From assembly GCA_036562635.1 (NCBI GenBank), contig DATCJU010000143.1, positions 1 to 64,000 of the forward strand: 64,000 bases of DNA. The letters run 5' to 3'. The notes under the pieces were generated by a model, which saw only the letters and a program-made list of their open reading frames with translations, did not search any database and had not been told where the DNA came from. Both the position numbers and the translations under genes were made by a program. The stretch comes from DATCJU01 sp036562635. Its GTDB lineage: Bacteria > Actinomycetota > Actinomycetes > Mycobacteriales > Pseudonocardiaceae. Shown here in pieces: positions 50,720-59,381 of the stretch; position 1 is the stretch's first letter, and every line of letters begins with the position of its first letter.

Positions 50720-52579
50720 ATGACCGAGCTGCACCCGGTGGTCGCCGAGGTGACCGAGCGCATCGCCGAGCGGAGCAAGAACACCAGGACGGCCTACCTC
50801 GAACGAGTGCGGGCCGCAGCCGCCGCGGGTCCCACCCGGGTCGGTATGCCCTGCAGCAACCTCGCCCACGGCTTCGCCGCCTGCTCCGGGCCGGACAAGC
50901 TCGCGCTGCGCGGCGTCAGCAAGCCCGCGGTGGCGATCGTCTCGGCCTACAACGACCTGCTCTCGGCCCACCAGCCCCTGCACGAGTACCCCGCGTGGAT
51001 CAAGGACGCGGTACGGGACGCGGGCGGTGTGGCCCTGTTCGCCGGTGGCGTGCCCGCCATGTGCGACGGCATCACCCAGGGCCGCACCGGGATGGAGCTC
51101 TCCCTGTTCAGCCGCGACGTGATCGCGATGGCCACCGGTGTCGCCCTGTCCCACGACATGTTCGACGCGGCACTGCTGCTCGGCGTGTGCGACAAGATCG
51201 TGCCGGGGCTGCTGATCGGCGCGTTGTCCTTCGGTCACCTGCCAGCCGTCCTGGTGCCCGCGGGTCCCATGCCCTCGGGTCTGCCGAACAAGGAGAAGGC
51301 GCGTATCCGTCAGCTCTACGCCGAGGGGAAGGCCACCCGCGAGGACCTGCTGGAGGCCGAGGCCGCCTCCTACCACTCCCCCGGGACCTGCACCTTCTAC
51401 GGGACCGCGAACTCCAACCAGCTCGTCGTCGAGGTGATGGGGCTGCACCTGCCCGGTGCCACCTTCGTGCAGCCGGGCACCCCGCTCCGCCGGGCGCTCA
51501 CCGAGTACGCCGGTCGACGCGTCGTCGAGCTGACCCGCGGCGGCGCCGAGTACACCCCCATTGCCGAGATCGTCGACGAACGCGCGGTGGTCAACGGGGT
51601 GGTGGCCCTGCTGGCCACCGGTGGTTCCACCAACCACACCATGCACCTGCCGGCGATCGCCGCCGCGGCGGGAATCCAGCTCACCTGGGACGACTTCGAC
51701 GCGCTCTCCCGGGTGGTGCCGTTGCTGGCCCGCGTCTACCCCAACGGCAGCGCCGACATCAACCACTTCCACGCCGCCGGTGGCATCCAGTTCCTCGTGG
51801 GCCAGCTCCTGGACGCCGGCCTGCTGCACCGTGACGTGCGCACCGTCGCCGGCCCCGGCCTGGACCGCTACCGCCAGGAGCCGTTCCTGGAAGATGGAAA
51901 GTTGGTGTGGCGGGACGGACCCGACCACAGCCTGGACACCGACGTGCTGCGGGGAACCGACGCTCCGTTCTCCCCCGACGGTGGTCTGCGACTGCTCTCC
52001 GGCAACCTCGGGCGTGCCGTCATCAAGATCTCGGCGGTCGCGCCCGAGCACCGCACCGTGCTGGCACCGGCCCGGGTCTTCACCGACCAGGCCTCCTTCA
52101 CCGCCGCGTTCCGGGCCGGTGAGCTGGACCAGGACACCGTCGTGGTGATCCGCAACCAGGGCCCCCGCGCCAACGGCATGCCCGAGCTGCACGGACTCAC
52201 CCCCGCGCTGGGCGTGCTGATGGACCGCGGTTACCGGGTCGCACTGGTCACCGACGGCCGCATGTCCGGTGCTTCCGGCAAGATCCCCGCCGCCATCCAG
52301 GTCACCCCCGAGGCGGCGGCCGGTGGCCCGTTGGCCCGGGTGCGGGACGGAGACCTGATCCGCCTCGACGCCGAGCGCGGGACGCTGGAGGTGCTGGTGG
52401 ACGACGCCGAGCTCGCTAGCCGACCTGTGGTGGACGGTCCGGCATCCGACGCGGACTGGGTGGGCACCGGGCGGGAGTTGTTCTCCGCCCTGCGCCGTAG
52501 CGTGGGCTCTGCGGACGCGGGTGCGACGGTGTTCGGCACGCCGACCGCGGCCCCGGAGAAGCTGGAGGTGAACGCGTGA
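50720..52579 (+). CDS. edd: Phosphogluconate dehydratase
   Basis: A 619-residue IlvD/Edd-family Fe-S dehydratase making 2-keto-3-deoxy-6-phosphogluconate from 6-phosphogluconate, the first dedicated Entner-Doudoroff step. Cluster cysteines are seen in GMPCSNLAHGFAAC, PAMCDGITQG and LLGVCDKIVPG. Subfamily-specific blocks are AYNDLLSAHQPLHEYP, GTCTFYGTANSNQ, ATGGSTNHTMHLPAIA and LVTDGRMSGASGKIPAAI. The start ATG follows GAGGAGGCGAGGG. The end overlaps eda (GTGA), giving a coupled edd-eda operon. Confidence 0.96.
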   Translation: MTELHPVVAEVTERIAERSKNTRTAYLERVRAAAAAGPTRVGMPCSNLAHGFAACSGPDKLALRGVSKPAVAIVSAYNDLLSAHQPLHEYPAWIKDAVRDAGGVALFAGGVPAMCDGITQGRTGMELSLFSRDVIAMATGVALSHDMFDAALLLGVCDKIVPGLLIGALSFGHLPAVLVPAGPMPSGLPNKEKARIRQLYAEGKATREDLLEAEAASYHSPGTCTFYGTANSNQLVVEVMGLHLPGATFVQPGTPLRRALTEYAGRRVVELTRGGAEYTPIAEIVDERAVVNGVVALLATGGSTNHTMHLPAIAAAAGIQLTWDDFDALSRVVPLLARVYPNGSADINHFHAAGGIQFLVGQLLDAGLLHRDVRTVAGPGLDRYRQEPFLEDGKLVWRDGPDHSLDTDVLRGTDAPFSPDGGLRLLSGNLGRAVIKISAVAPEHRTVLAPARVFTDQASFTAAFRAGELDQDTVVVIRNQGPRANGMPELHGLTPALGVLMDRGYRVALVTDGRMSGASGKIPAAIQVTPEAAAGGPLARVRDGDLIRLDAERGTLEVLVDDAELASRPVVDGPASDADWVGTGRELFSALRRSVGSADAGATVFGTPTAAPEKLEVNA

Positions 52580-53199
52580 CCGACTCGCGCGAACTGCTGA
52601 CGCTCAGCCCGGTCATGCCGGTCGTCGTGGTCGACGACGCCGAGCAGGCAGCGCCACTGGCCCGTGCCCTGTTGCGGGGTGGCATCCGGGTTGTCGAGGT
52701 AACCCTGCGTACCCCCGCCGCGCTGGCTGCCATCGAGCGTGTGGCGGCCGAGGTTCCCGACGTGGTCGTCGGCGCCGGGACCGTGACCACTCCCGAGCAG
52801 GCCGAGCAGGCCGCGAAGGCCGGGGCGTCCTTCCTGGTCACGCCCGGTAGCACCGACCGCCTGCTCGACGCGGTGCAGCAGACCGGGCTGCCGTTCCTGC
52901 CCGGGGTGAGCACCGTCTCGGAGGCCATGCGGGTGGCCGAGCGTGGCATCGAGGTGATGAAGTTCTTCCCGGCCGAGGCGGCCGGTGGCGTGCCCTATCT
53001 GAAGTCCGTCTCCGGCCCCCTGCCGCAGCTGCGGTTCTGCCCCACCGGGGGTATCACCGCGGCCAGTGCGCCCGGCTACCTGGCGCTGCCCAACGTCGGC
53101 TGCGTCGGTGGAAGCTGGTTGACACCGCGGGACGCCCTGGCTTCCGGGGACTGGGACCGGATCGAGTCACTGGCCCGGGAAGCCGCCGCACTGCGCTGA
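52576..53199 (+). CDS. eda: KDPG aldolase
   Basis: A 207-residue class I aldolase splitting 2-keto-3-deoxy-6-phosphogluconate to pyruvate and glyceraldehyde-3-phosphate. It has the Glu in VVEVTLRTPAAL, VVGAGTVTTPEQ, FLVTPGSTDRLL, and the Schiff-base Lys in EVMKFFPAEAAGG. CPTGGITAASAPGYLALPNV closes the barrel. The GTG start overlaps the edd stop by four bases. A hairpin follows the gene. Confidence 0.96.
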   Translation: MTDSRELLTLSPVMPVVVVDDAEQAAPLARALLRGGIRVVEVTLRTPAALAAIERVAAEVPDVVVGAGTVTTPEQAEQAAKAGASFLVTPGSTDRLLDAVQQTGLPFLPGVSTVSEAMRVAERGIEVMKFFPAEAAGGVPYLKSVSGPLPQLRFCPTGGITAASAPGYLALPNVGCVGGSWLTPRDALASGDWDRIESLAREAAALR

Positions 53200-53207
53200 C
53201 CCGACGG

Positions 53208-53252
53208 GGCGGGTACCCCACGGGACCGACCGGGCCGGTGCGGGTACCCGCC
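53208..53252 (+). terminator. Hairpin after eda
   Basis: An 11-bp perfect stem (GGCGGGTACCC with its complement) around a 23-base loop starts 9 bases after eda and ends 5 bases before the next start codon. Confidence 0.55.
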
Positions 53253-53256
53253 TGAC

Positions 53257-53721
53257 ATGAGCGCCGACAACCTGCCCACCATCGGCAGTCTCGACGAGCT
53301 GGCGGCGCTGGTGGACTCCCCGGACCGGGGTGAAGGGCTGTACGTGCGCTGGTCACGGGGGCCGGCATCCGACCTGGGGGCGAGCGCGCACCAGTCCAGC
53401 CGGGACGGGTTGACCGGCATCCCCCTGCCCGGGCTCTCGGCCAACCCGCTGTGGGTGGAGGGCTGGTGGGGCGAGCGGTCCCGCGCACTGTGGGTCGCCC
53501 GCCGCCTGTACGACTACCGGCATCTGCGCGAGCGGCGTGGCCCCGGGGTGCGGGCGTGGGTGTTCCGTGGTGAGGAACACGGACGCGGCCCGGACAACGA
53601 GCCGCTGGTGGTGTGCCGGGAACCGATCGCCTGGGTGGCCGACGAGGTGCTCGCCGAGTGTGAACGGATGGTCGCCGAACAGGGCGTCGGCCCGTGGGGG
53701 TCGCTGGACCGGGAGCGGTGA
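53257..53721 (+). CDS. DUF6098-like small protein
   Basis: A 154-residue soluble protein. LPTIGSLDELAALV near the start, GLYVRWSRGPASDL, SRDGLTGIPLPGLSANPLWVEGWW and a Leu/Tyr-Asp-Tyr-rich helix (VARRLYDYRHLRERRG) resemble actinobacterial DUF6098 proteins; the family name is from memory. No catalytic motif is evident. The C-terminal half (ADEVLAECERMVAEQG) is helical. It follows eda across a terminator, so co-transcription is partial at best. Function unknown. Confidence 0.72.
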   Translation: MSADNLPTIGSLDELAALVDSPDRGEGLYVRWSRGPASDLGASAHQSSRDGLTGIPLPGLSANPLWVEGWWGERSRALWVARRLYDYRHLRERRGPGVRAWVFRGEEHGRGPDNEPLVVCREPIAWVADEVLAECERMVAEQGVGPWGSLDRER

Positions 53722-53741
53722 CCGCGGCAGGCGGCGGCCGA

Positions 53742-54428
53742 TCAGGCTGCCCTGTCGTCGCCGGTTCTGAGCAGTGCCATCGCCTCGGCCAGGGAGTCGA
53801 CGACCGGGGCGCCGGTGGCCTTCAGGGCCTCGGGGGACATCACTCCCGTGGTGACCAGCACACACCCGGCCCCGGCCTGTCTGGCCGCCTCGGCGTCGTC
53901 CACCACGTCACCGATCAGCACCACCTCGGCCGGGTCCAGCTGCAGCGCCGCCAGGTGGGCCACCAGGTGCTCGGCCTTGGAACCACCACCCACGTCGACC
54001 CGCAACCCGTCCACCCGGCTGAACAGCTCCAGCAACCCGAACTCGGTGACCAGTGGAACCAGCTCGCGGTGGAACCACATCGACAGCAGCGACTGGGTGC
54101 CGCCGGTGTCCGCCCACTCGTACAGCAGGTCAGGCAGTCCCGGTGCGAGCCGACACGTGGGCAGCAACTCGCGGTACGCGTCGTGGTAGGTCCGGTCGAT
54201 CTCGGCCCAGTCGTCGAGGGTGAGGGAACGCCCGAGCAGCCGTTCGTAGCAGGCCAGCAGGGGGCGGCTGAACATGGCACGCCATTCGCCCAGGGTGAGC
54301 GGAGCACGCCCGTAGCGGGCGCACACCTGGTTCACCGCCGCCAGCACCGCGTGGTTGTCATCCAGCAGCGTGCCGTTCCAGTCCCAGACGATGTGCCGCA
54401 CACGCGATAACTGCCCCCAGCCAGACAC
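53742..54428 (-). CDS. HAD-family phosphatase with DWNGT motif
   Basis: A 228-residue haloacid-dehalogenase phosphohydrolase like Gph/PGMB phosphatases. Motif I is VWDWNGTLLDD (nucleophile Asp, but Asn where the second Asp general acid usually sits), a helical cap spans about 25-90, motif II is in GGTQSLLSMW, the motif III Lys is in GGGSKAEHL, and motif IV is VVLIGDVVDDAEAA. Substrate unknown. GTG start 8 bases after TAGGCT on the minus strand and lacking a ribosome site, so possibly leaderless. Confidence 0.85.
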   Translation of the reverse strand: MSGWGQLSRVRHIVWDWNGTLLDDNHAVLAAVNQVCARYGRAPLTLGEWRAMFSRPLLACYERLLGRSLTLDDWAEIDRTYHDAYRELLPTCRLAPGLPDLLYEWADTGGTQSLLSMWFHRELVPLVTEFGLLELFSRVDGLRVDVGGGSKAEHLVAHLAALQLDPAEVVLIGDVVDDAEAARQAGAGCVLVTTGVMSPEALKATGAPVVDSLAEAMALLRTGDDRAA

Positions 54429-54539
54429 GGGGAGCCAGCCTAGGAGACCACCGGCCGACCTGACGAGCCCTCGGTCATGCAGGCCACATCGCGCGGTATC
54501 ACATCACCCCACACCCCGGGCCGGCTCCGGAGGCGGAGC

Positions 54540-55139
54540 TCAGTCTTCCGGCCAGGGCTCGTCGAGCAGCTCCGCATCCGCCCCGGCCTGCCGCAACTCG
54601 TCGCGCACCACCCGGTATGCCAGCCCCTCGGCGTACCCCTTGCGGGCGAGCATGCCGACGAGCCGACGGATACGGGTGACCTCGTCCCTGGCGGTCAGGG
54701 TGCGCAGGCGCCGGCGCACCAGCTCCCGGGCCCGCTGCTCCTCCGCCTCGGAGTCGACCTCGGCCACGGCCTCCGAGACGATGTCGTCGGCCACGCCCTT
54801 GCGGCGCAGCTCGGCAGCGAGTGCCCGACGTCCCAACCCCTGGTGGGTGTGCCGGGAGTGCACCCACATCTCGGCGAAGGCCGCGTCGTCGACCAGACCC
54901 ACCTCGTCGAACCGCCCCAGTACACGGTCGACGGTCTCCTCGGGTATCCCCCGGCGGCGCAGGGCCTGGGCCAGCTCGGCCCGGGTACGCGGGCGGGCGG
55001 TGAGCAGGCGCAGACAGAGTTCCCGCGCGTGGTTCTCCGGGTCCCGCGGTTCCCGGGGCCGGTCGGCAGTGCGCGGCAGGCCCCGGCGGGACCGGCCTCG
55101 CCCACCGGTCCCGCGCGTACCACCTGCTTCCGTGGTCAT
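54540..55139 (-). CDS. recX: RecA regulator RecX
   Basis: A 199-residue helical protein that limits RecA filament growth. A disordered basic 45-residue N-terminus is followed by three repeats of three helices: CLRLLTARPRTRAELAQALRRRGIPEETVDRVLGRFDEVGLVDDAAFAEMWV, residues about 50-105 (with the classic LVDDAAFA), then RALAAELRRKGV and IRRLVGMLARKGYAEGLAYRVV. It starts 5 bases after the recA stop, in the same operon, as in most actinobacteria. Confidence 0.93.
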   Translation of the reverse strand: MTTEAGGTRGTGGRGRSRRGLPRTADRPREPRDPENHARELCLRLLTARPRTRAELAQALRRRGIPEETVDRVLGRFDEVGLVDDAAFAEMWVHSRHTHQGLGRRALAAELRRKGVADDIVSEAVAEVDSEAEEQRARELVRRRLRTLTARDEVTRIRRLVGMLARKGYAEGLAYRVVRDELRQAGADAELLDEPWPED

Positions 55140-55144
55140 CCGGA

Positions 55145-56185
<1,041 letters not shown>

Positions 56186-56342
56186 CGTGGAGTCCACCTT
56201 GGTCGAGTCAGAGCTGGTTGGCCAGCCCGAAGGTCCGTCGACATCAGCCTCTGTCACCAGTGCTCGATGTCAACTCTGTCTGTGTGCGGTCTGTGTGCGC
56301 TGCCCGGTCGGCCCCACCGGTCACCGCCGCTCTCGCTCCTGA

Positions 56343-56365
56343 AAGCTACGCCCGAGGGCCGACAA
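56343..56365 (-). promoter_or_regulatory. RecA-NDp-type promoter of recA
   Basis: On the minus strand TTGTCGGCC, 8 bases, then TAGCTT match the mycobacterial recA P1 consensus tTGTCRGtg-N8-TAnnnT, the LexA-independent damage promoter. It is closer to recA than the SOS promoter, with transcription predicted near 56336 and a leader of about 150 bases. Confidence 0.6.
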
Positions 56366-56416
56366 TCCGGGCGCCGAGCGGCCACGCCGTGGGTGAACCG
56401 TCTCGCGGTGAGCCCA

Positions 56417-56444
56417 AGCCTAACCGAACAGGTGTTCGAGACAA
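56417..56444 (-). promoter_or_regulatory. SOS-regulated recA promoter
   Basis: TTGTCT (56439-56444), a 16-base spacer and TAGGCT (56417-56422) form a promoter whose spacer is the LexA box CGAACACCTGTTCG (56425-56438 on the minus strand). Occupancy by LexA would block it fully. Confidence 0.7.
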
Positions 56445-56614
56445 GGGGGAACACCCCGATCGTGTGCGTTCCTCGGCGTGAGGGTGGCCCTCTGCCGAAT
56501 CAGACCCGCCGTACCGACGCACTCCGCGGTCGACGTACTGCGCACACCGCCCGGGAGAGAGCTCGACACGGGCGGGTGTGACCACGGGGATCGCCTACCG
56601 GCGTTCGACCCGGA
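56445..56614. other. Spacer between DUF3046 and the recA promoters
   Basis: No gene is supported here. With the recA leader (56186-56342) it completes a 429-base gap whose only recognisable elements are the two recA promoters and the SOS box. Confidence 0.35.
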
Positions 56615-56809
56615 TCACCGGCGTTCCGGCGGTACGTCCAGGGCCTCGCAGACCACCCGCCAGATCTCCTTCGGGGGGACGCCGGCGTCCAGTGCCTGGT
56701 CCACGGTGCGCCCCCCGAGCGCGGAGAACACGTGGTCCCGGGCCAACATCTCGGCCCGGACGGGGCCGAACTCCTCGGCCATGAGCCTGCGGAAAACCGT
56801 GATGCGCAT
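56615..56809 (-). CDS. DUF3046 small protein
   Basis: A 64-residue soluble protein of the DUF3046 family, found next to recA across actinobacteria. It opens MRITVFRRLMAEEFGPVRAE, with an HVFSALGGRTVDQALDAGV middle and a PKEIWRVVCEALDVP end. ATG 56809 lies 7 bases after TAGCCT, and the GGTGA between them is a poor ribosome site, so it may be leaderless. Function unknown; a link to recombination is only by position. Confidence 0.9.
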   Translation of the reverse strand: MRITVFRRLMAEEFGPVRAEMLARDHVFSALGGRTVDQALDAGVPPKEIWRVVCEALDVPPERR

Positions 56810-56816
56810 CGTCACC

Positions 56817-56822
56817 AGGCTA
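56817..56822 (-). promoter_or_regulatory. -10 hexamer for the DUF3046 gene
   Basis: TAGCCT on the minus strand fits TAnnnT and ends 7 bases before the ATG. Confidence 0.4.
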
Positions 56823-56884
56823 CGCGAGATCCACCGCCCGGCTCCGACAACCGACCGCACCGACGCGTCCGGTGCCCACGAGAA

Positions 56885-58174
56885 CTACTCGGCCACCGGG
56901 CGATCACCGGGTACGGCCGGTCGCAGGGCGGCCAGCAGCGACACCACCAGGAGCGGCAGTGCGGCGACCCCCATCACCAGGGCGAGCACCCCGTAGGACG
57001 CGGCGGTCACGACCACCCCCGCGACGAGTCCTCCCGCCGCCCCACCCAGGTTCATCAGCAGGTCGCTCAGCCCCTGCACCGTGGGACGGTCCCGTAGCGG
57101 CACCGACTCGGTGAGCAACGTGGAACTGGACACCAGGCCCGCCGACCAGCCCAACCCCAACAGGGTGAGCCCCACCCCGAGCTGGGGAGCGTCGTGGGAC
57201 TGCGCGGTCCCCGCGACGGCCGCGGCCGCCACGATCAGGGCCACCCCCAACGAGAGCACCGGGACCCGACCGACCCGGTCGGCCAACCAGCCGAACACCG
57301 GACTGAACGCGTACATGCCGGCGACGTGCACACTGATCACGATCCCCACGACCTGCAGCGACGCGTCGCCGTGCCCCATGTGCACCGGAGTCATCGCCAT
57401 CAGCCCCACCATGGCGGTGTGGCAGAGCACGATGGCGCCCAGGGCGAGCCTGGCCCGCGGACCGAGAACCCGCCAGGTCGCACCGCGTCTCCGGGCACCC
57501 GTCGGCCGCGACCGCTCGGGCGCCACGGACCTGGCCACCACCAGCGGATCGGGTCGCAGTCCCAGCACCACCCCGACGGCCGCCAGGCCGAACACCGACA
57601 TCGACAACAGGTACGGCCCGGCGCCTGCAGGCAGACCGAGGCCGACACCGACCTCGTCGGCCGGTGCGGCGAGGTTGGGGCCGGCGACGGCACCGATCGT
57701 GGTGCACCACACGACGACGGACAGGGCACGGGCCCGCTGGTCCGGGGCGGCCAGGTCGGTCGCCGCGTAGCGGGCGGCCAGCCCGGCCGTGCTTCCCCCG
57801 CCGAACAGCAACAACCCACCCAGCAGCAGCGGCCACCAGCCGAGCGCCACGGCCAGTGCGGCGACGGCGGCCCCCAGGGTCGCCGTGCCGTACCCCAACA
57901 GCAGCGCCGGGCGTCGCCCCCGGCGTGCCGCGAGCCGGGCGGCCGGGATCGCCAGCAGCCCCGAACCGAGCACCGCACTGGTCTGGGCCAGGCCGCCGAT
58001 CGCGTCGGAACCCGACATCCGGGCCGCGACCAGGGTGGACAGGGAGATACCGATGGTGACCCCGGATCCACCCACCACCTGGGTGACGGTGAGCGTGCCG
58101 AGCACACGCCGCTGCACCCGGCGCGGATCGGCGCGGGAGACGGTGTCCGCGACCACGGCGGGGCGAGACGACAT
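56885..58174 (-). CDS. MFS transporter
   Basis: A 429-residue permease with 12 predicted membrane helices in two halves. The loop motif is ARRGRRPALLLGYG in the first half and LADRVGRVPVLSLG in the second. It has TVTQVVGGSGVTIGISLSTL in helix 1 and LGLGWSAGLVSSSTLLTESVPLRDRP in the second half, as in actinobacterial exporters of unknown substrate. The ATG overlaps the acyl-CoA dehydrogenase stop by one base, so the two are coupled. A link to export of an acyl compound is speculation. Confidence 0.85.
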   Translation of the reverse strand: MSSRPAVVADTVSRADPRRVQRRVLGTLTVTQVVGGSGVTIGISLSTLVAARMSGSDAIGGLAQTSAVLGSGLLAIPAARLAARRGRRPALLLGYGTATLGAAVAALAVALGWWPLLLGGLLLFGGGSTAGLAARYAATDLAAPDQRARALSVVVWCTTIGAVAGPNLAAPADEVGVGLGLPAGAGPYLLSMSVFGLAAVGVVLGLRPDPLVVARSVAPERSRPTGARRRGATWRVLGPRARLALGAIVLCHTAMVGLMAMTPVHMGHGDASLQVVGIVISVHVAGMYAFSPVFGWLADRVGRVPVLSLGVALIVAAAAVAGTAQSHDAPQLGVGLTLLGLGWSAGLVSSSTLLTESVPLRDRPTVQGLSDLLMNLGGAAGGLVAGVVVTAASYGVLALVMGVAALPLLVVSLLAALRPAVPGDRPVAE

Positions 58175-59328
58175 CAGTGGCCGTCCAGTTCCAGGGAACG
58201 CCCGATGATCTCCTTCATGATCTCGTTGGTGCCCGCGTAGATGGCCTGCACCCGACCGTCCAGGAAGAACTTCGAGATGGGGTACTCGGTCATGTACCCG
58301 TAGCCGCCGTGCAACTGCAGGCAGCGGTCCGCGCAGCGGCGCTGCAGGTCGGTGGCCCACCACTTGGCCATGGCCGCATCGGTGGCGCTGAGCCGCCCCG
58401 TGTTCAGGTCGGCGATGCAGCGGTCCACGAACACCTGGGTGACCCAGTACTCGGTCTCCAGCTCGGCCAGTTCGAAACGGGTGTTCTGGAAGGAACCGAC
58501 CGACCGCCCGAACGCCCTGCGGCTGCGGACGTGGTCGATGGTCAGGTCCAGCATCGCGCGCACCGCGGCGACCGCGGCCACGGCCACCGACAGCCGCTCC
58601 TGCGGCAGCATGGTCATCAGGTGACGGAAGCCCCGGTTCTCCTCGCCCAGGAGGTTCTCGGCCGGGACCCGCACGTCGTCGAAGAACAGCTCCGCGGTGT
58701 CCTGGGCCTTCAACCCGATCTTGTCCAGGTTGCGTCCCCGGGTGAAACCGGGCATGTCGCGCTCCACGACGAGCAGGCTGAGCCCCCTGCTGCCGGGTGC
58801 GTCCGGGTCGGTCCGGGCCACCACGATCACCAGGTCGGCGTTGATGCCGTTGGTGATGAACGTCTTGGAGCCGTTGAGGACGTAGTCCGAGCCGTCCCTG
58901 CGGGCATGGGTGCGGATCCCCTGCAGGTCGGAACCGGCGGCGGGCTCGGTCATCGCGATCGCCGTGATCAGCTCCCCCGAGCAGAAACCCGGCAGCCAGC
59001 GTTGCTTCTGCTCGGGAGTGGTCAGCTCCCGCAGGTACGGACCGACGACGTCGTTGTGCAGCCCGAAACCGAGCCCGGTGGCACCGACGCGGACGATCTC
59101 CTCGTCCAGCACGGCGTTGAACCGGAAGTCCCGCTGTCCGCCGCCCCCGTGCTCCTCGGGCATGTCAGTGCCCAACAGTCCGAGCGCTCCCGCGGCCTTC
59201 CACACCTCACGCGGAACGATCCCCTCGTGCTCCCACCGCTCGTGGTGCGGCACCACGGTGTCGGCCAGGAAGCTCCGCACGGCCTCACGGAAGTCCTCGT
59301 GCTCGGCGGCGAACAGGTCACGCTGCAT
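58174..59328 (-). CDS. Acyl-CoA dehydrogenase
   Basis: A 384-residue FAD-dependent alpha,beta-dehydrogenase of acyl-CoA thioesters. It has the FAD/substrate motif AMTEPAAGSDLQGIRT, TFITNGINADLVIVVART, the DDVRVPAENLLGEENRGF strand, FGRSVGSFQNTRFELAELE, and the C-terminal LHGGYGYMTEYPISKFFLD with the catalytic Glu in IYAGTNEIMKEIIG. Long-chain or branched-chain substrates are likely but not decidable. No electron-transfer flavoprotein or thiolase gene is adjacent. Confidence 0.93.
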   Translation of the reverse strand: MQRDLFAAEHEDFREAVRSFLADTVVPHHERWEHEGIVPREVWKAAGALGLLGTDMPEEHGGGGQRDFRFNAVLDEEIVRVGATGLGFGLHNDVVGPYLRELTTPEQKQRWLPGFCSGELITAIAMTEPAAGSDLQGIRTHARRDGSDYVLNGSKTFITNGINADLVIVVARTDPDAPGSRGLSLLVVERDMPGFTRGRNLDKIGLKAQDTAELFFDDVRVPAENLLGEENRGFRHLMTMLPQERLSVAVAAVAAVRAMLDLTIDHVRSRRAFGRSVGSFQNTRFELAELETEYWVTQVFVDRCIADLNTGRLSATDAAMAKWWATDLQRRCADRCLQLHGGYGYMTEYPISKFFLDGRVQAIYAGTNEIMKEIIGRSLELDGH

Positions 59329-59381
59329 GACTCGATGGTGTCATGCAGTGGTTACCGAGAGGTAGGGCCGACCGGGCCCCC

